NCBI GenBank assembly: GCA_026713105.1
Contig: JAPOPC010000082.1
Span: 1-64,000, forward strand
Length of the DNA: 64,000 nucleotides
Reading direction: 5' to 3'
Origin: Acidimicrobiaceae bacterium
GTDB taxonomy: Bacteria > Actinomycetota > Acidimicrobiia > Acidimicrobiales > Poriferisodalaceae
Shown here: positions 8,356-16,729 of the stretch, piece by piece
Layout: each line of letters begins with the position of its first letter
Position numbering within the stretch: the stretch's first letter is position 1
Notes under the pieces: model-generated
The model's input: the letters and a program-made list of their open reading frames with translations, nothing else
What the model was told of the DNA's origin: nothing
The model's database searches: none
Position numbers and translations under genes: made by a program

Positions 8356-9999
8356 TCAGGGGCCGCCGTGTGCTGTGAGTTCGTGGCGCAGCAACTTGCC
8401 AAGCGCATTGCGGGGCAGCGCCGCGATGCGGTACGTGCGGCGCGGCCGCTTGTAGTACGCGAGCCGCTCGCCCACGTACTCCTTCAGCTCATCATCATCG
8501 AAGTCCCGCTCGGCGACGACGTAGGCGACAACGACTTCACCCCACTCAGGATCGGGTTCTCCCCCCACGGCGCATTCGATGACATCGGGGTGGGAAGCGA
8601 TGGCTTCTTCGACCTCGCGGGGATACACGTTGAAGCCGCCGCAGATGATGAGCTCCTTGGCCCGTCCCACGATTCGCAGGTAGCCGTCGTCCCACACGCC
8701 GAGATCGCCGGTGCGGAACCAGCCGTCGTCGAAGGACGCTGCGTTGTCGTCAGGCCGTTCCCAGTAGCCCGAGAACACATTTGGCCCCCGCACCAGAATC
8801 TCAGTCGCGCCAGCGCCGGCCATCGGGTCGCGTTCACCGTCGTTGGCGTCGAGTGCATCGAGGCGCACCTCCACGCCTGGAAGGGGGAAACCGACAGTGC
8901 CGGCGCGGCGTGGCTCGTCGTGGGGATTCGACACCAGCATGACGGTTTCCGTCATGCCGTAGCGCTCGATGACATGCTGACCGCTGGCCTCCCGCACGGC
9001 GTCGTGCAGCTCAGCAGGCATCGGCGCCGAACCAGAGACGCACAGCCGCAGCGCCGACAGCTCAGCGGCACGCGGCGAGGCCACCAGCCGGGAGTACATA
9101 GTCGGAACGCCGAAGAACATCGTTGCCCGATGCTCAGCGATCGCATCGAAGACGTCGTCGGGGTCGAAGGTCGGCAGCAACACGGCCCGCGCACCGACGG
9201 TGAGCGTGCCGTGCAGCCCGACGCCGAGACCATGCATGTGGAACAGCGGCAGCGCCAGCACAAGCACGTCATCTGAGGTCCAGCGCCATGCCATTTCCAG
9301 CGCCCGCACCGACGCCAGCAGGTTCGCATGACTCAGCACCGCTCCTTTGGGCAGTCCAGTCGTGCCGGACGTGTAGCCGATGAGCGCCGGCTCGGTGCTC
9401 GTGCGCACGCGGGCCTGCTCCGCGACGTCCAGATTGCCAGCGGCGAGATCGACAGCGGCACTGCCTTCGCCTTCGATGTCACCGAGTCCGGCGGCGTCGA
9501 AGCGATCGGTCAGCACCGTCGGATCCGCCGAGGTGATCCACTGCTCCCACTCGCCCGGACTGCCGACATCTTCGATCAGTGCCGCCGCAGGACGGCAGTC
9601 CGTCACGACATTGCGAACTTCGTCGGCGCGGTAGGCGCCGTTCAGCGGGACCACCACCGCGCCAATCCCCGCCAGCGCAGCGTGGGCAGCAACGAGCCGC
9701 GTCGAACTCGGCCCGCTCATCAGCACCCGGTCGCCGGCGACGATGCCCACGCCCACTAGGCGCTGCGCGACCTCTTGTGCGCGCTCAAGCAGTTGGGCGC
9801 CAGTCACCCAGCCCTCGCTCGCATCCCACACCACTGCGCGCTGCGGATCCGATGACCAGCGGTCCAGCCACACCGCCGGCAGCGTGCCGCCCGCGGCCAG
9901 ATCGACATCGCCAGCGCTCCAGCCAGCCGGCAGGTGTCGGTGCCAGTCCGACGCCCGGTTCGAATCGAGTTCAGGGTTCGAAGCGGGCTCAGGACTCAT
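8356..9999 (-). CDS. Class I adenylate-forming acyl-CoA ligase, MatB (malonyl-CoA synthetase)-like
   Basis: A 547-residue ANL-superfamily enzyme. The P-loop is YTSGTTGLPKG (209-219), followed by LALPLFHMHGLG, ERYGMTETVM, the GWFRTGDLG hinge region and GRAKELIICGGFNVYP; the catalytic lysine of the C-terminal lid is in NALGKLLRHEL (about Lys535). The spacing around ERYGMTET...AGTVGFPLPGVEVRL and LALPLFHMHG resembles malonyl/methylmalonyl-CoA synthetases of the MatB type more than long-chain FadD enzymes, so activation of malonate or a related dicarboxylate is my best guess. The start overlaps the end of the upstream DUF4032 gene by 11 bp. About 100 bp separate its stop from the molybdenum hydroxylase genes, so they may or may not be co-transcribed. 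Confidence 0.7.
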   Translation of the reverse strand: MSPEPASNPELDSNRASDWHRHLPAGWSAGDVDLAAGGTLPAVWLDRWSSDPQRAVVWDASEGWVTGAQLLERAQEVAQRLVGVGIVAGDRVLMSGPSSTRLVAAHAALAGIGAVVVPLNGAYRADEVRNVVTDCRPAAALIEDVGSPGEWEQWITSADPTVLTDRFDAAGLGDIEGEGSAAVDLAAGNLDVAEQARVRTSTEPALIGYTSGTTGLPKGAVLSHANLLASVRALEMAWRWTSDDVLVLALPLFHMHGLGVGLHGTLTVGARAVLLPTFDPDDVFDAIAEHRATMFFGVPTMYSRLVASPRAAELSALRLCVSGSAPMPAELHDAVREASGQHVIERYGMTETVMLVSNPHDEPRRAGTVGFPLPGVEVRLDALDANDGERDPMAGAGATEILVRGPNVFSGYWERPDDNAASFDDGWFRTGDLGVWDDGYLRIVGRAKELIICGGFNVYPREVEEAIASHPDVIECAVGGEPDPEWGEVVVAYVVAERDFDDDELKEYVGERLAYYKRPRRTYRIAALPRNALGKLLRHELTAHGGP

Positions 10000-11275
10000 C
10001 GGGAGCGGTCAGCATTCTCTCGGCGGGAAGCTTGTCGAGCACGTCGGCGACAAAGGTGACGAGCGCCTCCTCATTGTGGACTTGGCGGCCTGCCGCTGTG
10101 GAGCGCTCGTAACGATGCTGGATGAACTCGTAAATCAACTGCGCGTTGTCGAGGCGGTCCCGGTAGTGCTCAGGAATGGCATCGATGACGGGCTCATAGC
10201 GCTCCGACAGCCAGCGGTAGGCCTTGACCGCCTCAGGCAGCGGTGCACCGGCTTCGCGCTCCAGCAGCAGCCCGTACGCATCGAGCGCGTTGAGCAGCGT
10301 CCGGGCCTGGTTTTCCTGCACCTCCAGCCCGGTGAGCCTCCGCAGGCGCAGGTGCGCGTGGCCTTCCTCCACCACGACGGGGCGGATGCGCAACCGGGTC
10401 CCGTCGGCAGACCGCACAATCGAGAGCTCTTCGACATCGAAGCCAAGCTCGTTGAGCCGTTCGATGCGGGCGTTGATGCGCCAGCGCTCCTCCGCCGACA
10501 TGGTCTCTTCGTGGGTGAGCTCCGCCCACAGCCGCCGGTATCTGTCGATGAGCTCCTGCGCGGTCTCATACGGATCGATCGAGTCGTCGAGCAGGCCACC
10601 GCTCTGGGCATCGAGCAGGCCTCCGGCGATGTTCTCGGCGCCGGCCTCCAGATCGTGGCTGCGCATGGCGTCGCTCAACTGCGGATGGCACTCAGCCGTC
10701 TCGGCATCGACGAGATACGCCATCAACGCGCCTGCGTCGCGACGAAACAGCAGGTTGGCAAGCGACATGTCTCCCCAGAAGATGCCGTCGAGATGCAGCC
10801 GTGACAGCAGCACGACCGCCGCATCCAGCAGCCGGTCGCTCAGCATGGCGGCCGAGGTTGTGTGAAACAGGTGCTGGTACGGCAGCGAGAAATCCAGATA
10901 GCGAGTGATCAGCACAGAGTCCAGCTCTGCGCCGTCACAAGCCGTGCGGCCGCCTACGACACCGACCGGCCGCACCGCGGGCAGCCGCTCGTCCTCGAGG
11001 TGGCGTAGCACCCGGTATTCGTGGGCGGCGAGCCGATGCGGCAGCTCCTTCAGCGCGTAGACCCGCTCGTCATAGCGGACCATGCGCACGACATGTCGGC
11101 TCTGCCCTCTGCGGACATCGACCAGGCGATCCGTGACGCGATTCCACCCTGCGAGGGGATGCTCCCACGGCAGATCCAGGAAGTCTGGGTGCCCTTGCCG
11201 GGTCACTACCGACAGGTCCGCGGCAGCAATCTGAGACGCTGGGCCGGTCGCTTCAGCGAAGTGTTCGGGTGTCAC
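9989..11275 (-). CDS. DUF4032 family kinase-like protein
   Basis: A 428-residue protein from a GTG start. The central part has an atypical kinase look: VYALKELP (lysine of the N-lobe), then YLDFSLPYQHLF and GIFWGDMSLANLLF in the catalytic-loop position, with Asp and Asn where a kinase would place them, and YLVDAETAE at the DFG-like position. The C-terminal half (DIDAIP-type helices, RDRLDNAQLIYEFIQHRY) is the region known as DUF4032 in actinobacteria. The first ATG/GTG context is weak, so the exact N-terminus is uncertain. It overlaps the acyl-CoA ligase start and is probably co-transcribed with it. The biological substrate is unknown. Confidence 0.7.
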   Translation of the reverse strand: MTPEHFAEATGPASQIAAADLSVVTRQGHPDFLDLPWEHPLAGWNRVTDRLVDVRRGQSRHVVRMVRYDERVYALKELPHRLAAHEYRVLRHLEDERLPAVRPVGVVGGRTACDGAELDSVLITRYLDFSLPYQHLFHTTSAAMLSDRLLDAAVVLLSRLHLDGIFWGDMSLANLLFRRDAGALMAYLVDAETAECHPQLSDAMRSHDLEAGAENIAGGLLDAQSGGLLDDSIDPYETAQELIDRYRRLWAELTHEETMSAEERWRINARIERLNELGFDVEELSIVRSADGTRLRIRPVVVEEGHAHLRLRRLTGLEVQENQARTLLNALDAYGLLLEREAGAPLPEAVKAYRWLSERYEPVIDAIPEHYRDRLDNAQLIYEFIQHRYERSTAAGRQVHNEEALVTFVADVLDKLPAERMLTAPDES

Positions 11276-11310
11276 CGTGATTGGGGTCCGATGCGCCGAG
11301 CGGCCACGAG

Positions 11311-11383
11311 CACCCCCAACGGGATTCGAACCCGTGCCGCCACCTTGAGAGGGTGGTGTCCTTGGCCGCTAGACGATGGGGGC
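11311..11383 (-). tRNA. tRNA-Glu (anticodon CTC)
   Basis: Read on the minus strand, a 73-nt cloverleaf: acceptor GCCCCCA pairs with TGGGGGT (one G-U at the first pair), the D-arm follows, the anticodon stem CCACC/GGTGG encloses loop CTCTCAA (anticodon CTC), and the T-arm is GGGTTCGAATCCC. CCA is not encoded. It lies between two minus-strand genes, 110 bp upstream of nothing obvious on its own strand, so it probably has its own promoter. Confidence 0.95.
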
Positions 11384-11493
11384 TGGTTGAGATGCGAGGA
11401 GCCAGCATACCCACCGCCCGGCGTGGGCTTGTGGGCTCCGCAGGGGCCGACGGGTCGGCTGCACTGGTGCTTCGGGCGCGCGTTGGGGGGTCG

Positions 11494-13089
11494 CTAGTTC
11501 TGCGCGGCAGGCGGCCAGATTTCGGTGTCGGGATGCAGCCCGTACCAGGCGAACCAGAACGATTGCGACGACACAATGCGCGGCAGCCTGAGATCGACGC
11601 GGTTGCGCCCGTCCACGCCATTGACGCGCAGCTCGTCGTGCAGCACGCCCCCGGGGGCCACCTCGACGAGCGCCCCGTGACGCCACGCCGCAGCCGGCAC
11701 TCCTTCGACGTCGGCCGCGCTGTACACCCTGGCCCCACCCCGGTTCGGCACGATTACCAAGGGTTCACCGCCGAGCACGTAGACGAACGGGCCCATGTCC
11801 TCCAGCTCAGCGAGCCCCAACGCCAGTGCGAGGCCATTGCGGTCGATGGTGACCACTTCCTCCTTGAGCTCGAACACGTCGGGCGTCTCGAAGGTCGGGA
11901 ACCACAGGTCCTCGCTGGAGTAGTACGAGCGGTACGCCGCGTCCGGCGTGTAGTCATAGGCGATCGGCGGGCGCTCGGGCATTTCCGCGAAGTACGTCGG
12001 GGGCGGCGTGTCGAGGGTGAACGTGTCGGGATGATCGGCCAGCCAGTCCGCCCAGCGCACCGTGGCCACCGGATATTGCTCCAGCTTCGTGCCCGTCAGC
12101 GGCCCAGCGAACGCCGTGCCCGAAAGGTGGTTCCACAGGCTCTCGGTCTCGTTGTCGATCATGATCTTGTTCGAGTCCATCAGCAGGCCCGATGTCTGAA
12201 ACGTGATCTCCGAACCGTCGGGCAGCCGCCGGTCGAACATGAGCGCTGTCAGGCACAGCGTGCAGTAGCCGAGCGCCACCGGCACGCCGCCGACGACATC
12301 GTTCGCAAGCTCGTGGCGAGCGAGGAAGCGGACCGGATAGGCACCGGCTTCCCCGCCGATGACAAAGCCCAGCACCAGCTCGTCATCGGTCATGAAGTCG
12401 GCCTCGGCTGGGGTCAGCCGTTCGGGGTTGTTCAGCTCGGGAATCCCGCCTCGGCGCACCCCGCCGAACTGGATTGCCCCCAGCGTGACCCGATCGGTGA
12501 CCTGGGCGAGCATGTCGCCGAACCGGAAATCGAGGTATGCGTACAACTCTTGCTTGAAGACCTCGTAGCCCTCACCCGGATCGACGCCGCGGGAGCGGTA
12601 CCACGAGCCGTATCTGACGTAGTCGGTGTTGAAATCTCCCGAGCTCTCGATGCCCGTGAGCCGTTCCAGAGCCCCCATCGAAGTATCGGACACGTTGCGA
12701 GAACCGCCGGTGCGCATGATGTCCATGACCCACGCAACCCAGCGCGGATCGCCGCTGAGGCCCATCTCGCCGGCGACGTTCGCAGCGAACGCCGTGTTGG
12801 GCAGCTCCAAGAATTCGTCGATCTTCTCCAGCAGGTTGAGCTCGAGGAATGGCCGCCCGTCTTCGGTCCCGGGAAAGAACGGCTCGGTCGTCGTTGTCGT
12901 CGTCGTGCTGGCTGGCGCGGCGCCGGCTGTCTCGTCTGGGACCCGCTCGGCGTCATCGGTCGTCTCGCTGGGCGCGGCGGCCGTCGAACTGGTCTGGGGA
13001 GCCGACGCATCGGCGGCATCATCCGGAGCCGAGGTGCAAGAAGCGACCAGCACGCTCGCGGCCACCGCCGCACAGATCAGCCTCCTCAT
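11494..13089 (-). CDS. DUF3179 domain lipoprotein
   Basis: A 531-residue exported protein. The signal MRRLICAAVAASVLVASC ends in a lipobox with Cys18, followed by a Ser/Thr/Ala-rich spacer (residues 20-75) with a run of threonines. The main domain has the DUF3179 features: GYCTLCLTALMFDR with two cysteines, SGLLMDSNKIMIDNETESLW, and GPLTGTKLEQYP further on. A second part repeats the theme of a beta-rich domain (LVIVPNRGGARVYSA, then DGRNRVDLRLPRIVSSQSFWFAW). It faces the outside of the cell. The function of DUF3179 proteins is not known. Downstream on the same strand is tRNA-Glu; the divergent neighbour is a deacetylase. Confidence 0.8.
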   Translation of the reverse strand: MRRLICAAVAASVLVASCTSAPDDAADASAPQTSSTAAAPSETTDDAERVPDETAGAAPASTTTTTTTEPFFPGTEDGRPFLELNLLEKIDEFLELPNTAFAANVAGEMGLSGDPRWVAWVMDIMRTGGSRNVSDTSMGALERLTGIESSGDFNTDYVRYGSWYRSRGVDPGEGYEVFKQELYAYLDFRFGDMLAQVTDRVTLGAIQFGGVRRGGIPELNNPERLTPAEADFMTDDELVLGFVIGGEAGAYPVRFLARHELANDVVGGVPVALGYCTLCLTALMFDRRLPDGSEITFQTSGLLMDSNKIMIDNETESLWNHLSGTAFAGPLTGTKLEQYPVATVRWADWLADHPDTFTLDTPPPTYFAEMPERPPIAYDYTPDAAYRSYYSSEDLWFPTFETPDVFELKEEVVTIDRNGLALALGLAELEDMGPFVYVLGGEPLVIVPNRGGARVYSAADVEGVPAAAWRHGALVEVAPGGVLHDELRVNGVDGRNRVDLRLPRIVSSQSFWFAWYGLHPDTEIWPPAAQN

Positions 13090-13244
13090 ATCGCCGTCGA
13101 GCCTACGGCAGACCCCCGAAACGTCATGGTCGGGCCAGGTGGACTAGAACGGCGCCAGTGCCAGCGCGAGCCGACCTCACACGACACGCCGGCACGTCGG
13201 CTGTCGATGCCCGGACTGGCGCGGCACACAAGGGGGAATGAGCA

Positions 13245-14132
13245 ATGGCCACCGAGACCAGCACGCTGAGCAGCGATGCGATACCCGACAACACGTCGGG
13301 CTACGTCTGCCTGACCTTCGACTTCGACGGCCCGTCGTTGTGGATTGCCCGTCGCCAGACCACGCCGACGCCCATCTCGCGCGGCGAATTCGGCGCAGTT
13401 GCCGTACCGCGGATCCTGAAGCTGCTCGCGAAGCACGACATTCCGTGCACGTTCTTCATTCCCGGCCATTCCATCGACACCTACCCCGACGCCGCCCGGA
13501 TGGTGGTCGACGCCGGCTGCGAGGTGGGCCTGCACGGCTACGCCCACGAGTACAACCCCCGCCTCAGCGAAGACGAGGAACGGGCGATTCTGGAGCGAAC
13601 GTTCGCGCAGATCGATTCGCTCACCGGCGCCCCGCCCCAGGGCTACCGGGCACCATCGGGCGACATCAACCCATGGACAATCGACCTGCTGATCGAATAC
13701 GGCCTCAGCTACGACTCGTCGCTGATGGGCCACGACTACGCGCCCTACTGGCTGCGCACCGGCGACCAGTTCCCGACCGACGGGCCCATGGAGTTCGGCG
13801 ACCAGGTCGACCTCGTCGAGCTGCCGTTCAGCTGGCACCTCGACGACTATGTCCACCTCGAGTTCGTCACCTTCAAGAACACGATCCTGACCGGGCTCGA
13901 AAATCCCGGCACCATGTTCGACACGTTTCTCTCGGATGTGAAGTGGATGACTGACGAGGTGCAGCACGGCGTGTGCACCGTCACGTTCCACCCCCAGGCC
14001 ATCGGCCGCGGCGGGCGACTGTACGAAATGGAGCGCTGGATCGAACAGATGACCGACCTCGGCGTGAGCTACACCCGCATGTGCGATGTGGCCGAGGCTT
14101 GGCGAGCCGGCCGCCCGCTCGGCATCGAGTAG
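13245..14132 (+). CDS. Polysaccharide deacetylase (NodB) family hydrolase
   Basis: A 295-residue carbohydrate esterase 4 / NodB-fold protein. Motif 1 is LTFDFDGP (Asp26, Asp28), motif 2 GLHGYAHE (His97, His101 as zinc ligands), motif 3 GYRAPSG (Arg135) and the late motif is SWHLDDY. No signal peptide is present, so a cytoplasmic role is likely. Proteins of this size without export signal include PuuE-type allantoinases and other amide hydrolases as well as peptidoglycan or chitin deacetylases, so the substrate is open. The ATG at 13245 follows AAGGGGG at 13230-13236. It ends in a shared hairpin with the convergent acyl-CoA dehydrogenase gene. Confidence 0.8.
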   Translation: MATETSTLSSDAIPDNTSGYVCLTFDFDGPSLWIARRQTTPTPISRGEFGAVAVPRILKLLAKHDIPCTFFIPGHSIDTYPDAARMVVDAGCEVGLHGYAHEYNPRLSEDEERAILERTFAQIDSLTGAPPQGYRAPSGDINPWTIDLLIEYGLSYDSSLMGHDYAPYWLRTGDQFPTDGPMEFGDQVDLVELPFSWHLDDYVHLEFVTFKNTILTGLENPGTMFDTFLSDVKWMTDEVQHGVCTVTFHPQAIGRGGRLYEMERWIEQMTDLGVSYTRMCDVAEAWRAGRPLGIE

Positions 14133-14137
14133 CGGGA

Positions 14138-14167
14138 ACGGCGTCGACTGCTACCAGTCGACGCCGT
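14138..14167. terminator. Hairpin between two convergent genes
   Basis: A perfect 13-bp stem (ACGGCGTCGACTG / CAGTCGACGCCGT) with loop CTAC. It follows the deacetylase stop by 5 nt, and one arm plus the loop contain the last codons and stop of the acyl-CoA dehydrogenase gene. There is no T-run; it probably acts as a bidirectional terminator or an RNA 3' end stabiliser. Confidence 0.6.
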
Positions 14168-15293
14168 CGAGCATCCGGCTGATCAGCATCTTCTGCACCT
14201 CCGAGGTGCCTTCGTAGATCTGGTACACCCGCACGTCGCGGTAGATCTTCTCGACGGGGTAATCGTCGAGGTAGCCGTAGCCGCCGTGGATCTGGATGGC
14301 CTTCGACGCCACCCGCTCGGCCATCTCTGAGGCGAACAGCTTGGCCATCGACGCCTCCCGAGCGCACTCGAGGCCCTGGTCGCGCATCTGGGCAGCGTGC
14401 AGGTAGAGCTGGCGGGCTGCCTCGATCTGGGTGGCCATCTCGGCAAGCGTGAATGAGATCGCTTGGTGTTCGACGATGGGGCGGCCGAAGGTCTCCCGCT
14501 CCTGGGCGTAGGCGTGAGCCGCCTTCAGTGCCGCACGTGCGCCGCCGGTGGCTTGGGCGGCTACGCCGATGCGCCCGAGCGACAGGTTTCCCAACGCGAT
14601 GCCGAGGCCCCGCCCGATCTCGCCGAGCACATCGGTGGACGGCACCCGCATGTCTTCGAACACCACCTGGCAGGTGTCATTCGTGCGGTGACCGAGCTTG
14701 TTCTCCTTGGCGATCACGCGGTAGCCGGGATTGTCGGTAGGCGTGATGAACGTCGTCATCCCCCGCTTGCCAGCGCCCGAGTCCGTCACTGCCACGATCA
14801 TCGCCACGTCTGCGCTGGAACCCGCCGTGATGAAGGCCTTGTGTCCGTTCAGCACGTACTCGTCGCCGTCCCGCTCGGCTCGGGTGCGAATGGCCGCCGC
14901 GTCCGAGCCGGTGTGTGGCTCGGTGAGGTGAATGCAGCCCAGCCACTCGCCGCTGGTGAGCTTGGTGAGATAGTCGCGTCGTTGCTGATCTGTGCCGGAC
15001 TGCTCGATCGCCACCGCAACCGGCGAGTTGTTCGCCGCCATCATGTTGCTGATGCCGCCGTCCGCAGCGGAAATCTCCTCAATGGCCAGTGCGTACGACA
15101 CGAAATCGGCGCCCGAGCCGCCCCAGCAGGGATCGACCATCACCCCCATCAAGCCGACTTCGGCCATCTTGGCGTACAGCTCGCGAGGCGCTCCCCCGGC
15201 GCGGTCCCATTCGGCCGCGAAGGGGGCGATCTCGCGCTGCGCGAAGCTCCGCGCCACGTCGCGAATCTGCTGCTGCTCGTCGGTCAACTGCAC
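14151..15293 (-). CDS. Acyl-CoA dehydrogenase
   Basis: A 380-residue flavoprotein of the acyl-CoA dehydrogenase family, which makes a trans-2,3 double bond in acyl-CoA and passes electrons to ETF. Visible features are the N-terminal helices (LTDEQQQIRDVARSFA), FAD/substrate segments (CIHLTEPHTGSDAA, FITAGSSADVAMIVA), IQIHGGYGYLDDYPVEKIYRD and the catalytic glutamate in IYEGTSEVQ. GTG at 15293 is preferred over an upstream start at 15326 because the family begins at LTDEQ and GGGGAG lies about 10 nt before it. Chain-length preference (short chain, or a branched chain from Leu/Val breakdown) cannot be read off. It is convergent with the deacetylase gene and divergent from the nitroreductase fusion. 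Confidence 0.9.
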   Translation of the reverse strand: MQLTDEQQQIRDVARSFAQREIAPFAAEWDRAGGAPRELYAKMAEVGLMGVMVDPCWGGSGADFVSYALAIEEISAADGGISNMMAANNSPVAVAIEQSGTDQQRRDYLTKLTSGEWLGCIHLTEPHTGSDAAAIRTRAERDGDEYVLNGHKAFITAGSSADVAMIVAVTDSGAGKRGMTTFITPTDNPGYRVIAKENKLGHRTNDTCQVVFEDMRVPSTDVLGEIGRGLGIALGNLSLGRIGVAAQATGGARAALKAAHAYAQERETFGRPIVEHQAISFTLAEMATQIEAARQLYLHAAQMRDQGLECAREASMAKLFASEMAERVASKAIQIHGGYGYLDDYPVEKIYRDVRVYQIYEGTSEVQKMLISRMLDGVDW

Positions 15294-15384
15294 TGCACTC
15301 TCCCCGTAGCGAGCCTTCCGAGGCACCCTGCACCGCGGCGACCCGGGCAGGCATCGCTGGCCCGCAGCGACCTAACGTACCGCC

Positions 15385-16566
15385 ATGTCAAACCGCGAAT
15401 CAGGAAGTCGCATCTCAGAGGCCGGCTTCGACCTTGATCAGGTGGACCGTCTGCTCACCACCACACGAGCCGTGCGCAAGCGGCTCGACTTGGACCGCTG
15501 GGTCAGCGACGAAACCATCTTTGAGTGCATCGACCTCGCCGAGCAGGCGCCCACCGGAGGCAACGATGCGAGCCGTCGCTGGATTGTGATCCGCGACCAG
15601 GAGCTCAAGAACCAGCTCGGGGAGCTGTACGCCGAAGTCGGCACCATCTTCATCAACGCACGCGGGCGCCTCGACGGAACAGGCCACCCCAAGGAACACA
15701 TCGTCAGCTCCAGCGCCTACCTCGTCGAGAACTATGCGAAGGCGCCAGCGCTCGTGATGCTGGCGATCTGGGGCATCCACGACGACAGCGGTCGACCGGG
15801 ATTGTTCGACAGCGCCATCCCCTCCGCGTGGAGCTTCAACCTGGCGCTGCGATCCCGCGGGCTCGGCACTGCCTACGCGACGATGCTCAACAACAAGTCC
15901 GACGAGGTCGCCGAACTGCTCGGCATGCCACCGGGCCTGACCACGCTGGTGTGCTTCCCAGTCGCCTACACCAAGGGCACCGAGTTCTCACCCGCAACCC
16001 GCAGGCCAGCCAGCGAGGTCACCTACTTCGACCAGTGGGGCTTCACGCGCCAGCAGCCGAGCGACGACGGCACCGCCCGCGTCGCCGACGGGCAGGGCGT
16101 CGTGGCCGAGATCGACACCGACGCCCGGCCCCGGGCCGTCTGGGAGGTCATCTCCGACATCAACATGCCCGCCCAGTTCTCCAAGGAATTTCTCGGCGCC
16201 GAATGGACCTCCGACGGCCCCCCAGGCGTCGGCTCGACCTTCAAGGGCCGCAACTCCATCCCCGACGTGTTCGACTGGGAAACCGACTGCATCGTGACGG
16301 CATGGGAGGAACGCACGGCATTCGAGTGGCGGGTCACCGACACCGAGAACCCCGGTGCGGTCTGGCGTTTCGATCTCGCCGAGCAAGGCGGCGGCAGCAG
16401 GCTGCGATTCTCGATGCTGATCGGGCAGGAGAACAACGGCACGGTGCCGATGGCCCTGCGTGATGCTGCCAAGGAGCAGCGGGTGCTGAACCGGCGCCGG
16501 GAGACTCTGCGAGCCAACATGCAACGCGTCGTAGACGGCGTCAAGGCCATCGTCGACGGCAGCTGA
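15385..16566 (+). CDS. Nitroreductase-family domain fused to an SRPBCC (polyketide cyclase/START-like) domain
   Basis: A 393-residue two-domain protein. Residues 20-215 are a nitroreductase fold: TTTRAVRKRLD and DLAEQAPTGGNDASRRWIVI at the flavin site, LRSRGLGTAYATML, and LLGMPPGLTTLVCFPVAY. Residues 232-390 form an SRPBCC domain: VVAEIDTDARPRAVWEVISDI at the start, then VGSTFKGRN, TAFEWRVTD and a long C-terminal helix (LRANMQRVVDGVKAIV). The first half would bind FMN and reduce a substrate with NAD(P)H; the second is a hydrophobic ligand pocket. Joining them suggests a captured hydrophobic substrate presented to a flavin, but this is inference. It is a single uninterrupted frame, so the fusion is real rather than a missed stop. 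Confidence 0.8.
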   Translation: MSNRESGSRISEAGFDLDQVDRLLTTTRAVRKRLDLDRWVSDETIFECIDLAEQAPTGGNDASRRWIVIRDQELKNQLGELYAEVGTIFINARGRLDGTGHPKEHIVSSSAYLVENYAKAPALVMLAIWGIHDDSGRPGLFDSAIPSAWSFNLALRSRGLGTAYATMLNNKSDEVAELLGMPPGLTTLVCFPVAYTKGTEFSPATRRPASEVTYFDQWGFTRQQPSDDGTARVADGQGVVAEIDTDARPRAVWEVISDINMPAQFSKEFLGAEWTSDGPPGVGSTFKGRNSIPDVFDWETDCIVTAWEERTAFEWRVTDTENPGAVWRFDLAEQGGGSRLRFSMLIGQENNGTVPMALRDAAKEQRVLNRRRETLRANMQRVVDGVKAIVDGS

Positions 16567-16631
16567 CGCGCCTGCCGCTGGCGGGCCTGGTGTGGATCTC
16601 GACACCACTGCCCGAGCGCCGGGCGGACGCG

Positions 16632-16665
16632 AGAGGGCCGGCGGGCATGTGCCCGCCGGCCCTCT
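16632..16665. terminator. Strong hairpin terminator, probably bidirectional
   Basis: A perfect 16-bp stem (AGAGGGCCGGCGGGCA / TGCCCGCCGGCCCTCT) with a two-base gap at the centre. It sits between the stop of the nitroreductase fusion (plus strand) and the stop of the binding-protein gene at 16730 (minus strand). A related GGCCGGCGGGC hairpin follows the paralogous gene at 18605-18630. Confidence 0.8.
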
Positions 16666-16729
16666 GCATTGACCGCTTGGTCAGCTAGGGAACTGGACGC
16701 AGCAGCGTCAGGTCCCTAGTGGGGATTGC

